This document shows positions 9,114-18,468 of a DNA stretch of 64,000 nt, piece after piece; position 1 is the stretch's first letter; every line of letters begins with the position of its first letter. Made by a program: the position numbers and the translations under genes. The notes beneath the pieces were generated by a model. That model saw only the letters and a program-made list of their open reading frames with translations. It was not told the origin of the DNA and searched no databases. The DNA comes from Bacteroidota bacterium (GTDB taxonomy: Bacteria; Bacteroidota; Bacteroidia; Chitinophagales; Saprospiraceae): contig JAFMDF010000004.1 of NCBI GenBank assembly GCA_017857395.1, forward strand, positions 22,059 to 86,058. Direction: 5' to 3'.

Positions 9114-9668
9114 CCCTTTTTTAAGATTTTAATTAATTTGTGACTTTCAATTTCTGTAGGAAAATAGGGTTATAGTTGTTATTAAAAATAATTTATACAA
9201 AAAATAAAAATATTTAATACGCCTGCTTTCCTTAATCATTTCTTAAGTCTTTCTGATTCTGTAAAAAAATATACCTGTCTTATTTTTTGTATCTCAATTA
9301 TTTTTAGTTATTTAAATATTTATAAAACACTAATAGATTACTTTCGTAAGAAGATAGCAACCAATTTTAAAAAGTATTTTAGTTGTTTTCTCGAGAGAAA
9401 AGAAATACTTTTTAGAACAAAAGCTTGATAAAGAACGTTTTATATATTTTTGGCAAGGTTTTTGATAAAAAAATTGCTTCAAAGCTGGATAAAGTGCTAT
9501 AAAAAGGCTTATATTGCAAGAAGTTAAGGTGATTAAAAGAAGCATTGAATTGACCCTTCCCCAAATTATCACCAATTTCTACAAATGTTATCCAGCTAAT
9601 AGTATTTAATTTTCCCCTTTTTGAGATAAATAATAAACGGCACAAACCTAAAGATACAGCAACAAACC
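9114..9668. other. Long AT-rich leader region of rpoN
   Basis: About 555 bases without a supported gene. The main structure is the nested palindrome at 9369-9413. Minus-strand frames running through 9330-9729 have no recognisable domain and overlap the rpoN start, so they are treated as chance. No certain promoter was found. Confidence 0.6.
9369..9413. repeat. 45-base nested palindrome upstream of rpoN
   Basis: Outer arms AAAAAGTATTT (9369-9379) and AAATACTTTTT (9403-9413) are perfectly complementary. Inside lies a second palindrome, TTTTCTC-GA-GAGAAAA. Either a stable hairpin in a long rpoN leader, a binding site for a dimeric protein, or a terminator of an unseen transcript. Confidence 0.6.
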
Positions 9669-11219
9669 ATGGCAAATCCGTTATTAAAACAGAGTTTAAG
9701 TCACAAACTCCTTCAAAAGCTATCCCCACAACAGATTCAATTAATGAAACTGTTGCAGATTCCTACGGCTACTTTAGACCAAAGAATCAAAGAAGAGTTA
9801 GAAGCGAATCCAGCTTTAGAGGAGTCAGAGGATCAAGAAGAAATAATTGATGTAGGTGAAGACGTCGATGATAATTATGGTAACGGAGAGGAAAAAAACG
9901 TTGATACCGAACCTGAACCAGAGTCAGTAAAAGACGATGAATTTGAATTAGATGATTATTTAACGGAATATATCGAAGATGATCCTTCTTCTTATAAATT
10001 GAGAAGTGATAATTATAATATCGAAGAAGAAGACAAATCTATTCCTATTGCCGTAGAGAATTCTTTTCACGAATCTTTAGAGCGACAATTGGGCTTATTG
10101 AACTTAGACAGTGAAAGAGCATACAAAGTAGCAGCACAAATCATCGGAAGTATTGATGACGATGGCTACTTAAGAAGAGAGCCTATTGCTATTATTGATG
10201 ATTTAATGTTTTCGCAAAACATTACGACCTCTGAAAAAGAAATTAATGACCTATTAAGTAAGATTCAGCGGTTTGAGCCCGCAGGAATAGGTGCTAGAGA
10301 TTTACAAGAATGCCTTAAGATTCAATTAGATAATAAATTAGAGGACAGAGACTTATCGGTTATTGAACGAAAAGCAATTACCAATGGCTTAAAAATTATT
10401 ACTGCTTATTTTGACCAATTTTCTAAAAAGCATTACATCAAATTAAAGCGACAGTTAGGTGTTAATGATGAAGATTTAAAATATGCAATTGATGAAATTT
10501 TAAAACTAAATCCAAAGCCTGCTAGTGGGCATAACGGTGGAGGGAATAGAAAGAATTCACATTATATCGTTCCTGATTTTATTATTGTCAATAGAGATGG
10601 TGAATTAGATTTAACCTTAAATTCTAGAAATGCGCCAGACTTAAGAATCAACGATCAATATAAAGATATGTTGACTTCTTATAAAGTCAACCAAAAAGGA
10701 AAAAGAGCGAATCGGCAAGAGAAAGAAGCAGTGATGTTTATCAAGCAGAAAATAGATTCTGCTAAGTGGTTTATTGATGCTATTCGCCAACGCCAGCAAA
10801 CGATGTATCGTACGATGTACGCAATTCTACAATATCAATATGATTTCTTTTTATCTGGTGATCAAAAGACTTTGCGTCCGATGATATTGAAAGATATTGC
10901 GGAGATTACAGGCTTAGATATTTCGACAGTTTCTAGAGTTGCTAATAGTAAATTTGTGCAAACAGAATTTGGGACTAAACGATTAAAAGATTTCTTCTCT
11001 GAATCTTTGATGACTAAGAATGGCGAAGAAGTTTCTACGTTGGAAGTGAAGAAAATATTGACCGACATAATTAGTGACGAGAATAAGCGAAAGCCACTTT
11101 CTGATGAAAAATTAAAAAATATGCTACGGGAAAAAGGCTATAACATCGCCAGAAGAACTGTGGCTAAATATCGAGAACAACTGAATGTACCTGTTGCTCG
11201 ATTACGAAAGGAATTATAA
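9669..11219 (+). CDS. rpoN: RNA polymerase sigma-54 factor RpoN
   Basis: 516 residues. Region I (1-50) has the Gln/Leu-rich activator-responsive segment (SPQQIQLMKLLQIPTATL). An acidic region II follows at 55-115. The core-binding domain occupies ~125-310 and the DNA-binding part the C-terminal third, with the helix-turn-helix (IAEITGLDISTVSRVANS) near 410-430 and the RpoN box (ARRTVAKYRE, near 497) that reads the -24 element. Sigma-54 needs an AAA+ activator; none is encoded in this window. It is monocistronic: a long leader precedes it and a strong terminator follows. Confidence 0.97.
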   Translation: MANPLLKQSLSHKLLQKLSPQQIQLMKLLQIPTATLDQRIKEELEANPALEESEDQEEIIDVGEDVDDNYGNGEEKNVDTEPEPESVKDDEFELDDYLTEYIEDDPSSYKLRSDNYNIEEEDKSIPIAVENSFHESLERQLGLLNLDSERAYKVAAQIIGSIDDDGYLRREPIAIIDDLMFSQNITTSEKEINDLLSKIQRFEPAGIGARDLQECLKIQLDNKLEDRDLSVIERKAITNGLKIITAYFDQFSKKHYIKLKRQLGVNDEDLKYAIDEILKLNPKPASGHNGGGNRKNSHYIVPDFIIVNRDGELDLTLNSRNAPDLRINDQYKDMLTSYKVNQKGKRANRQEKEAVMFIKQKIDSAKWFIDAIRQRQQTMYRTMYAILQYQYDFFLSGDQKTLRPMILKDIAEITGLDISTVSRVANSKFVQTEFGTKRLKDFFSESLMTKNGEEVSTLEVKKILTDIISDENKRKPLSDEKLKNMLREKGYNIARRTVAKYREQLNVPVARLRKEL

Positions 11220-11238
11220 AATATCTTTGAAGAAAAAT

Positions 11239-11274
11239 AAAAAAGGTGATGCTCATTTGAGTATCACCTTTTTT
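11239..11274 (+). terminator. Rho-independent terminator of rpoN
   Basis: An A-run, then the stem GGTGAT-CTC / GAG-ATCACC and six Ts (AAAAAAGGTGATGCTC ... GAGTATCACCTTTTTT). The flanking A-run would let it also act on the opposite strand, towards the small gene at 11316. Confidence 0.9.
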
Positions 11275-11315
11275 GCGTATAAAGCGTATTTTATAATATT
11301 ATTCGGAACTTTAAA

Positions 11316-11675
11316 TCAATCATGCTTCATAATTTGCACTTTATGCTGACTTCGATGATTTCCTTCCTTTAGTTCTAAAATATAATGACCATTATTCAAC
11401 CTTTGAACCCCTAAAGTATTCGTAGTACTCCCTTTGGGCAATTGCGTTTTGGCGACTTGTTTTCCGCTAATATCAAATAAGAAATTTGGCGTATTTGGCA
11501 AAACGTCACTATCTTGATATCCATTGGAAGCATCCACTCCTAAATTATCCGCAATGATTAATAGAATATTTGGTTTAGCAGGGTCTGTTTGTGCGACTAC
11601 TCTAGTTTGGACAGTAGAGAAAAACAGTATTATTGCTATAAAGCTTAAAGTAAATTGGTAATTTATTTTTTGCAT
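11316..11675 (-). pseudogene. Internally deleted sulfatase: N-terminus joined to a T9SS sorting tail
   Basis: The ATG at 11675 gives 119 residues. The first ~30 are a signal peptide. Then comes the opening of a sulfatase domain (KPNILLIIADNLGVDASNGY ... LPNTPN), which in intact enzymes continues for about 400 more residues with the catalytic Cys/Ser and metal ligands. Here it runs straight into a type IX secretion type A sorting domain (FLFDISGKQVAKTQL ... LNNGHYILELKEG, ending in Lys/His). The frame stayed open, so the gene looks like the product of an in-frame internal deletion, perhaps between short similar PNxPN-type sequences. It cannot be an active sulfatase, but a secreted short peptide could still be made. 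Confidence 0.8.
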
Positions 11676-11693
11676 TTTAACTTTGATAATCAA

Positions 11694-12144
11694 TCATTAA
11701 AGATTCGGTGGCAAAATATTATTTCCTATTAACGCTATATCAAAAGAAGGATTACTACATTCTTTTGTACTGGTTTCCCAAACTAAAGTTTGTTGATTTT
11801 TTGACATAATGCAAAAGTGTCTTCTTATATAAATTATGACTCTATAGTGAAGACTGTGAATCGATTATAAAGCGTACGACTCCCGAGAGTCGTGTTACTT
11901 TACCCTTACGATGAGTAAGTAACACGACTCTTGGGAGTCGTTTCCCATTTTTAGATACCCACACTTTTTACCAAAGTGCCAAAATTATAAATTGAAAATT
12001 GCCAAAAAGGGAGCTATTCTATTTTTATAAGAAAACCCTTGAAAATCCCATTACGTATAATTTCCTACCAATTAAATCCCTATTTTTGGATTTTCTAAGA
12101 AAACTACAAGGTATGCCTACTAAATACCTTCTAATTCATAAAAA
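11694..12144. other. Intergenic region between deleted sulfatase and polA
   Basis: About 450 bases. On the minus strand 11697-11807 could encode a 36-residue peptide (starting MSKNQQTLVWETS, later CSNPSFDIALIG), whose frame continues open upstream without a start; it may be the tail of a decayed gene. The ACGACTC palindromic repeat lies at 11876-11964. No promoter for polA was identified with confidence. Confidence 0.5.
11876..11964. repeat. ACGACTC palindromic repeat, copy 1
   Basis: Two 25-base arms (11876-11900 and 11917-11941) are complementary at 24 of 25 positions. Each arm contains its own small hairpin, ACGACTC-N4-GAGTCGT. The adjoining 18-mer at 11947-11964 recurs exactly, as its reverse complement, at 63544-63561 beside a second, shorter copy. 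The repeat is therefore a dispersed family, not a simple terminator. Confidence 0.8.
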
Positions 12145-14952
12145 ATGGCTGAAAAGAAATTATTTTTACTAGATGGTCACGCCCTTGTATATCGGGCACA
12201 CTACGCTTTTATTGCTCGCCCATTAATCAACTCCAAAGGCGTCAATACTTCTGCCATGATGGGCATGACTCGTTTTATATGGGACGTAATTCGTAATCAA
12301 AACCCTACGCATATTGCCGTCGCTTTTGATTTAAGTGGACCGACTTTCCGAAATGAAATGTACCCAGAATATAAAGCGAATCGAGAGGCACAACCAGAAG
12401 ATATTACCATTGCCTTGCCTTATATTCGAGAGATTATAGAAGGATTTAAAATTCCTGTGGTCACTAAAGAAGGCTACGAAGCAGATGATGTCATTGGTAC
12501 TTTAGCTAAACAAGCAGAGAAAGAAGGATTTGAGGTATTTATGGTGACCCCCGATAAGGATTATGCCCAATTAGTTTCTGATAAAGTGTTCATGTACAAG
12601 CCTGCTAGAATGGGCAATGGGGTAGAAATTTTAGGAGAAAAGGAAGTCTTAGAAAAATGGCAAATCAAGCGAGTGGATCAAGTAATTGATGTTTTAGGCT
12701 TACAAGGAGATGCAGTAGATAATATTCCTGGTATTCCAGGAATTGGAGCTAAAACAGCCGTGAAACTATTGGCTAAATTTGATTCGATAGAAGGACTTTT
12801 AGCCAATACCGACCAATTAAAAGGAAAACAAAAAGAAAAAGTCATTCAATTTGCGGAACAAGGTCGATTGTCTAGGCAGTTAGCGACTATTGATTTAAAT
12901 GTGCCGATTCAATTTGATGCTAAGCGATACGAAATAGAAGCTTTTGATAGAGAACGATTAGAAAAGGTTTTTAAAGAATTAGAATTTAGGTCATTAGCGA
13001 AATCTATTTTAGGCGTTACGGCAAGTACCCAAGCTGGTCAACAAGGCAACTTATTTGGAAATCCAATAGCGGCGGGTATAGCCAATGCCGAAGCGAAACG
13101 CTACGTGAACGAACCAGCAGCACATTCCGTAGCAGAAAAGAATATCGAAAATACGGAGCATGATTATCAATTAGCCGATACGCCTGAATTGCGCAAAGCT
13201 TTAATTGAGCAATTGAAAAAAGAAACCTCTTTTTGTTTTGATACAGAAACAACTAGTATTGATGCGAATAGTGCAGAGTTAGTCGGTATTGCTTTTTCTT
13301 TTAAAGCAACGGAGGCGTTTTACGTGCCCATTCCTGCGAATGAAGAAACAGCAATGGCGATTGTAGCGGAATTTAAAGAAGTGCTAGAAGACGAAAAAAT
13401 TGAAAAAGTAGGACAGAATTTAAAGTACGATTGTATTGTTTTAAAATGGTACGGCATAGAAGTTGGCGGTGCTTTTTTTGATACCATGTTAGCACACTAT
13501 CTGATTGAACCAGAAATGCGACATGGAATGGATTACCTCGCAGAATCTTATTTGAAATATCAGCCTGTTTCCATTACGACTTTGATTGGTAAAAAAGGAA
13601 AGAATCAAATGAGTATGCGTCAAGTACCTGTGGAAAAAGTGGTGCAGTATGCTGGCGAAGATGCGGATATTACGTTGCAATTAGGAGAATACTTTCGACC
13701 AAAATTGAAAGAAGAAGGTTTAGAAAAACTCTATACCGAGATGGAAGAACCATTAATGAAAGTCTTGGTCGAGTTAGAATATAATGGAATTAATTTGGAT
13801 GTAGGATATTTAGAAGCCTATTCTAAAGAATTGGATATCATCATTAAAGCAGCTCAAGCAGAAATCTATAAAGATGCAGGCGCACCATTTAATATTTCCT
13901 CCCCCAAACAAGTAGGAGAGGTCCTTTTTGACAAAATGGGCTTACCGTATCGCTGGAAAAAAACAAAATCTGGACAGTATTCTACGAGTGAGGAGAAATT
14001 GGCAGAGATGGCAGATGATTTTGAAATCGTCAATAAAATTTTAAAATATCGAAGTTACTCTAAGTTAAAATCTACTTATGTAGATGCTTTGCCCAACATG
14101 GTCAACCCAAAAACAGGTAGAATTCATAGCTCTTTTAATCAAGCCTTAACCGCTACAGGTCGATTGAGTTCTAATAATCCGAACTTACAAAATATTCCGA
14201 TTAGAACACCCGAAGGTAGAAAGGTCAGAGAGGCGTTTATTCCAAGAAGTGAGGAGTATATTTTATTAGCAGCGGATTATTCTCAAATAGAATTGCGTTT
14301 GATTGCAGAATTAAGTGGAGACGAAGCGATGTTGGAAGCCTTCCAAAAAGGACAAGATATTCACCAAGCAACGGCGGCAAGAGTTTATGATAAGACCTTA
14401 GAAGAAGTAACTCCAGATGAAAGAAGAAATGCCAAGACCGTTAACTTTAGTATTATCTACGGAGCAGGAGCCACTAATTTATCGCAGCAATTAGGCATTC
14501 CTAGAAAAGAAGCAAGTCAGTTAATCAAGAAATATTTTGCTCGTTATCAAGGACTCAAAACCTATATGGATAAGGTAGTCGAACAAGCAAAGCAGGATGG
14601 TTTTGTAACAACCCTAATGGGCAGAAGAAGGCATTTAAGAGATATCAATTCCAAAAATGGTATGATTCGGAGTCACGCAGAACGAAATGCGGTAAATACC
14701 CCGATTCAAGGAACAGCAGCGGATATGATAAAGATGGCGATGATTAAAGTGCAAAAAGCTTTAACAGATGGGAATTTCAAAACCAAAATGATTCTACAAG
14801 TACATGATGAATTGGTTTTTGATATGCATAAATCGGAAGCAGAAACGGTGATGCCGCTTATTGAAAAGAATATGAAGGAAGCGATGCCTGGTTTGAAAGT
14901 GCCTATTTTGGTGGGCATGGATACTGGGGCGAATTGGTTGGAGGCGCATTAG
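12145..14952 (+). CDS. polA: DNA polymerase I
   Basis: 935 residues with all three classical domains. The 5'-3' exonuclease/flap domain is at ~1-290 (LLDGHALVYRAHYAF at the start, EADDVIGTLA, and helix-hairpin-helix GIPGIGAKTA). The 3'-5' proofreading domain is at ~345-530, with the catalytic FDTETTSID and a later YAGEDADIT, so proofreading appears intact. The polymerase domain is at ~560-935, with motif A DYSQIELR, motif B RRNAKTVNFSIIYG and motif C QVHDEL. It fills gaps and removes RNA primers in repair and lagging-strand synthesis. The start ATG gives the standard N-terminus. A short hypothetical gene follows after 20 bases. Confidence 0.98.
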   Translation: MAEKKLFLLDGHALVYRAHYAFIARPLINSKGVNTSAMMGMTRFIWDVIRNQNPTHIAVAFDLSGPTFRNEMYPEYKANREAQPEDITIALPYIREIIEGFKIPVVTKEGYEADDVIGTLAKQAEKEGFEVFMVTPDKDYAQLVSDKVFMYKPARMGNGVEILGEKEVLEKWQIKRVDQVIDVLGLQGDAVDNIPGIPGIGAKTAVKLLAKFDSIEGLLANTDQLKGKQKEKVIQFAEQGRLSRQLATIDLNVPIQFDAKRYEIEAFDRERLEKVFKELEFRSLAKSILGVTASTQAGQQGNLFGNPIAAGIANAEAKRYVNEPAAHSVAEKNIENTEHDYQLADTPELRKALIEQLKKETSFCFDTETTSIDANSAELVGIAFSFKATEAFYVPIPANEETAMAIVAEFKEVLEDEKIEKVGQNLKYDCIVLKWYGIEVGGAFFDTMLAHYLIEPEMRHGMDYLAESYLKYQPVSITTLIGKKGKNQMSMRQVPVEKVVQYAGEDADITLQLGEYFRPKLKEEGLEKLYTEMEEPLMKVLVELEYNGINLDVGYLEAYSKELDIIIKAAQAEIYKDAGAPFNISSPKQVGEVLFDKMGLPYRWKKTKSGQYSTSEEKLAEMADDFEIVNKILKYRSYSKLKSTYVDALPNMVNPKTGRIHSSFNQALTATGRLSSNNPNLQNIPIRTPEGRKVREAFIPRSEEYILLAADYSQIELRLIAELSGDEAMLEAFQKGQDIHQATAARVYDKTLEEVTPDERRNAKTVNFSIIYGAGATNLSQQLGIPRKEASQLIKKYFARYQGLKTYMDKVVEQAKQDGFVTTLMGRRRHLRDINSKNGMIRSHAERNAVNTPIQGTAADMIKMAMIKVQKALTDGNFKTKMILQVHDELVFDMHKSEAETVMPLIEKNMKEAMPGLKVPILVGMDTGANWLEAH

Positions 14953-14972
14953 TAACCAAATAAAACAATCAA

Positions 14973-15581
14973 ATGAAAAATAAAAAAGAGGAGCAGTTTC
15001 TAAAAGAGATTTCTGAAATCACAAAAAAGAAACACATTATTTTACCAAAATCTATTACTCTTCAATTAAAAGATTTAGAAGGAAATAATTTAGAAATAGA
15101 AAATGTGCTTTTTCATTTAAATATTTACATTGGAAACTCAGGCGGGTATTATACTTACAATTCTATACCTACGGATAATCAAGGAACTTTATTTCTTACT
15201 CAGGAACAAATCATTAATAATACGGAACTTAAGCATCATTATAATCCGTCATTAATTTTAGATAATAGACCAGTTAGGTTTGAAATTTTCATACTAGGTA
15301 ATGCTGTTCTATCGACTTTGATTTCAAGTCTAAGAAATTATCTTTCTAATAGCTTAGCTTACACAATAACAGATTTGAAAAGAAAAGGGTTTAGTGAAAT
15401 TCAAATAGAGGAGGCAATATCTAAAATAAGAAAGGCTAAAGAGAGAGATTATACTTTCTATGAATTTCTTAAACAAAATAATAATAGCTTATTGAACTAT
15501 ACGGAAGAGAATGCAAAAATTATAGGGCAATGGGAATCAGAAGATGATTTCAAATATGAATTAAAAATTCATCTAAATTAA
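14973..15581 (+). CDS. Hypothetical protein, 202 aa
   Basis: Starts 20 bases after polA on the same strand and could be co-transcribed. The sequence is Asn/Ile/Lys-rich, with no signal peptide or membrane segment. The first half has a beta-rich stretch (LEIENVLFHLNIYIGNSGGYYTYNS) and the second half is helical (IQIEEAISKIRKAKERDYTFYEFL). I recognise no family. Base composition is more AT-rich than polA, which would fit an acquired or fast-evolving gene. A strong terminator follows. Confidence 0.6.
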   Translation: MKNKKEEQFLKEISEITKKKHIILPKSITLQLKDLEGNNLEIENVLFHLNIYIGNSGGYYTYNSIPTDNQGTLFLTQEQIINNTELKHHYNPSLILDNRPVRFEIFILGNAVLSTLISSLRNYLSNSLAYTITDLKRKGFSEIQIEEAISKIRKAKERDYTFYEFLKQNNNSLLNYTEENAKIIGQWESEDDFKYELKIHLN

Positions 15582-15589
15582 TACTAATA

Positions 15590-15628
15590 AAAAAACGCTA
15601 GACTTCATCAAAAGCCTAGCGTTTTTTA
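15590..15628. terminator. Rho-independent terminator, convergent genes
   Basis: AAAAAACGCTAG ... CTAGCGTTTTTT forms a stem flanked by A- and T-runs, so it can end transcription from both the hypothetical gene (plus) and the ABC permease (minus). Confidence 0.88.
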
Positions 15629-15641
15629 TTCCACTATGATT

Positions 15642-15667
15642 ACTCAGGTCAGAGACCTAAGCTACTT
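15642..15667 (-). repeat. TCT-loop hairpin repeat, copy 1
   Basis: Read on the minus strand this 26-mer is AAGTAGCTTAG, GTC, loop TCT, GAC, CTGAGT. It differs from 45150-45175 at four positions only. These form two compensatory base pairs in the stem (G-C to A-T and T-A to C-G). It ends over the stop codon of the permease gene. Confidence 0.8.
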
Positions 15668-16985
15668 AATCCTTATAAAACAACCACTTCCCCATCTCCG
15701 TAAAAGTAACTTTCTTCCCGTATAAGAAAATACCAACTCGATAAATTCGACCAGAAATCCAGACAAAAAAGACAGTCGTACCGATTAATAAAATCAAAGA
15801 CAAAGCCACTTGCCACATCGGTGGGTCGAATGCCAATCGCGCAGGCATAATGAAAGGCGCACTAATCGGGAAGATAGACCCCCAAGTAGCTAAAGTACCA
15901 TTCGGTGCTTGCATCGCTGGAATCATCGTATAAAAGGATAAGATAATCGGCAACGTTAAAGGCAGGGTCAATTTTTGCGCTTCACTTAAATCATCGCCAA
16001 TCGCAGAACCTGCTGCGGCATACAAAGAACTATACATAAAAAAGCCAAGCAATAAATAGATAATAAAAGCAGGAATAATCAACCACCAATTAATGGCACT
16101 AATCTCTGTAAAGATTTGTAAGGCCATATCCTGTGCTTGTTCGTCACTAATGCCAGAACCTGCGGTAGCCATTTCTACTTGTGTTTGGGCAGTATCAATG
16201 CCCATAAATAACTGCGCCCCAAGAAAAATTAAGGGGAAAAGAATCGCCCAAATCGCCATTTGAGTGAGCGTCACCCCACCAATGCCTATCAATTTTCCTA
16301 ACATTAATTCAAAAGGCTTAACCGAAGAAACCATCACTTCCACAATTCTATTGGTTTTTTCTTCCATAACCCCCATCATCACTTGAGAACCATTGATGGA
16401 AATAATCATCACCATAATAAAACCGAGCATCATACCGACTGCGGTTAGAATATTCCCCGTAATAGAACTTTGATTTTGTGCCCCTTCTTTAATCGGTTCG
16501 GGGTCAATGGACACATTACTTTGTAACGTTTCCAGTTGATTCTTATCTAAGCCTAAAGTTGCTATTTTATAATCTCTAATTTTACGTCCTATTTTTCGTT
16601 CTAGCGATATTTGCGTTGTCAAACTCAACTGGTCTTCTGTATAATAATTGACCGTAAAATCTTTTACTTCTATGCTACTAGGTTTCGGAATCACTAAGAC
16701 ACCATTATATTCTTTATTGGCTACTTTCTCTTTTAAACTAGCTAAGCCTTCATTCGGAAAGGAGAAATATAAATCATTTTCATCCTTCATCGTTTTATTC
16801 ATAATGCCAGCCTCGTCGATAATGGCAATTTTGTTTTTTTCATTTTCTTCATAACTAAAAATGAAACTCACAACGACGATAAACAGAAGGAAAAAGAAAG
16901 GAATTAATAAAGTCGTTAAAATAAAGGATTTTTTTTGAACCCTTGTGAGGTATTCTCTTTGGACGATTAACCACAATTTATTCAT
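15666..16985 (-). CDS. ABC transporter permease (NatB/ABC-2 type)
   Basis: 439 residues from the ATG at 16985; an in-frame TTG at 17009 is less likely because MNKLWLIVQREYLTRV is the usual opening of this family. One membrane helix at ~20-45 anchors the N-terminus. A ~140-residue extracytoplasmic domain follows, then five or six helices from ~180 onward, the order typical of NatB-like ABC-2 exporters. It would pair with the ATPase at 17162-18082, whose stop lies 176 bases upstream in the same orientation. NatAB-type systems export Na+ in Bacillus, but related pairs have other substrates, so the cargo is unknown. Confidence 0.87.
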   Translation of the reverse strand: MNKLWLIVQREYLTRVQKKSFILTTLLIPFFFLLFIVVVSFIFSYEENEKNKIAIIDEAGIMNKTMKDENDLYFSFPNEGLASLKEKVANKEYNGVLVIPKPSSIEVKDFTVNYYTEDQLSLTTQISLERKIGRKIRDYKIATLGLDKNQLETLQSNVSIDPEPIKEGAQNQSSITGNILTAVGMMLGFIMVMIISINGSQVMMGVMEEKTNRIVEVMVSSVKPFELMLGKLIGIGGVTLTQMAIWAILFPLIFLGAQLFMGIDTAQTQVEMATAGSGISDEQAQDMALQIFTEISAINWWLIIPAFIIYLLLGFFMYSSLYAAAGSAIGDDLSEAQKLTLPLTLPIILSFYTMIPAMQAPNGTLATWGSIFPISAPFIMPARLAFDPPMWQVALSLILLIGTTVFFVWISGRIYRVGIFLYGKKVTFTEMGKWLFYKD

Positions 16986-17000
16986 TAGAGGTGCTTTTTT

Positions 17001-17047
17001 AATTTTCAACCTGCCCGACTAGTCGTCAGGCTGGCGGGTTTAAAATT
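17001..17047. repeat. Palindrome with GC-rich core, copy 2
   Basis: Arms AATTTTCAACC and GGTTTAAAATT (one mismatch) enclose CTGCCCGACTAGTCGTCAGG and CTGGCG. Read on the minus strand, the core (AACCCGCCAG ... CGGGCAGGTT) matches the core at 2428-2454. It lies just upstream of the permease start. Confidence 0.7.
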
Positions 17048-17110
17048 TTCAAGTAACAATTTTCAAAAGGTGCTTGTTTGCTCAATTTTTAAATTGAAAC
17101 TTGATTAGGA

Positions 17111-17163
17111 AACTGCAAACTGCAAACTGTTTTACTGCAAACTGCAATACTGCCTACTGTCCT
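17111..17163. repeat. Period-7/8 array (ACTGCAA words)
   Basis: About seven degenerate units of ACTGCAA / ACTGTTT / TACTGCC / TACTGTC. The array abuts and overlaps the stop codon of the ABC ATPase gene. The 13-mer TACTGCCTACTGT recurs at 51914-51926, again beside a stop codon. Confidence 0.75.
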
Positions 17164-18082
17164 ACTCTTCGCTTTCACCAACTTGCTTGATAAATATCTC
17201 GTTCAGCGTTGGCAAAATTTCATTAAAAGATTGGATATGAACGCCCTTGCTAATAAGGTAATTCAATAATTTATTGGAAGCACTTTCTTCCGTTACTTGA
17301 ACGGTAATAGATTTTTTGCCTTGTCCGATGATTTTATAAGAATCATCCGCAGCATCCGTCATTTGTAAATTGTCAGGTAAGCTGCCTGTATATTTAATTT
17401 TGTACAAATTATCTTTGAATTGATTTTTAACATCCGCAACCTTTCCTTCTAGTATTTTTTGTCCTTGATTGATTAAGACAATATGTTCACAAACTTCTTC
17501 TACTTGCTCCATACGGTGGGTAGAAAAAATAATGCTTGTCCCATTTTGGTTCATTTCATCAATTTCCGACTTAATCAAATTGGTATTAATTGGGTCTAAA
17601 CCAGAAAAAGGCTCATCTAAAATTAATAATTTAGGTCGGTGGATAACGGTTGCAATAAACTGAATCTTTTGCTGCATTCCCTTAGAAAGTTCTTCTACCT
17701 TTTTATCCCACCAATCGGTAATACTAAATTTATCAAACCAATAGTGAATTTGTTCTTTCGCTGCTTTTTTAGATAAACCTTTTAATTGGGCAAGATACAT
17801 TAGGTGGTCTCCAACCTTCATCTTTTTGTAGAGGCCACGTTCTTCTGGCATATAGCCAATCTGACTTGGATGATTGCTGTTTAATTTTTCACCATCTAGA
17901 TAAACTGCACCAGAATCGGCGCCCGTAATGGTGGTAATAATTCGAATGAGCGAGGTTTTTCCTGCTCCATTTGGTCCTAATAAACCAAAAACGCTGCCTT
18001 TGGGAACGTCAAAGCTGACATTATTCACCGCAGTATGGTTTTCATAGGTTTTAATCACATTTTCTAATCGTAGTATTGGCAT
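17162..18082 (-). CDS. ABC transporter ATP-binding protein (NatA-like)
   Basis: 306 residues. Walker A is GPNGAGKTS (~35-43), the Q-loop region holds MPEERGLYKKM, the signature is LSKGMQQK (~138) and Walker B is LLILDEPFSGLDP (~158), followed by a switch His (STHR). A C-terminal ~80-residue extension is typical of exporters with ABC-2 permeases such as NatA. It energises the permease encoded downstream. The 152-base gap between them carries two repeats. Confidence 0.93.
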   Translation of the reverse strand: MPILRLENVIKTYENHTAVNNVSFDVPKGSVFGLLGPNGAGKTSLIRIITTITGADSGAVYLDGEKLNSNHPSQIGYMPEERGLYKKMKVGDHLMYLAQLKGLSKKAAKEQIHYWFDKFSITDWWDKKVEELSKGMQQKIQFIATVIHRPKLLILDEPFSGLDPINTNLIKSEIDEMNQNGTSIIFSTHRMEQVEEVCEHIVLINQGQKILEGKVADVKNQFKDNLYKIKYTGSLPDNLQMTDAADDSYKIIGQGKKSITVQVTEESASNKLLNYLISKGVHIQSFNEILPTLNEIFIKQVGESEE

Positions 18083-18468
18083 TCGTAGGTGTTTAACGGG
18101 TTACGAAACTTATAATATAGTCTCGAATTAATTAGTTCTGTTCGCAATAATCCTAAAAATAGTATAAAGCTTACATTTAATTCTATAGATACTTCTTTTT
18201 TTTATACCAAGAACTTTTGAAGTATTATTTTTGCATTCTTTTTAAGCTTAAAAGTACAGTTAGGAATGGAATAAAAATAACTATTACTTTTGGGCTAGTC
18301 TTTTTCCTTTATGCAGCGTTACAAAAATACTCATTATACTAATGCATAACTCCGTTTTTTGTGCCTTGCCTAAAGAAAAAATACACACCCCAAATTGTAA
18401 GACTTATTTATATTTCATTCCTTAATTATTAACCTTGAAAATTTAAGATTCATCAAAATTAAAATAAT
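18083..18468. other. Divergent intergenic region, ABC operon / rhodanese
   Basis: About 386 AT-rich bases. Two octamers match the -7 box TAnnTTTG on the plus strand (18226-18233 and 18285-18292), but neither has a TTG at the right distance. I see nothing else. Confidence 0.5.

Noticed and set aside
9412..9729. A 105-codon minus-strand frame across the rpoN start
   Set aside because: It overlaps the certain rpoN N-terminus, has no recognised domain and reads through the palindromic leader.
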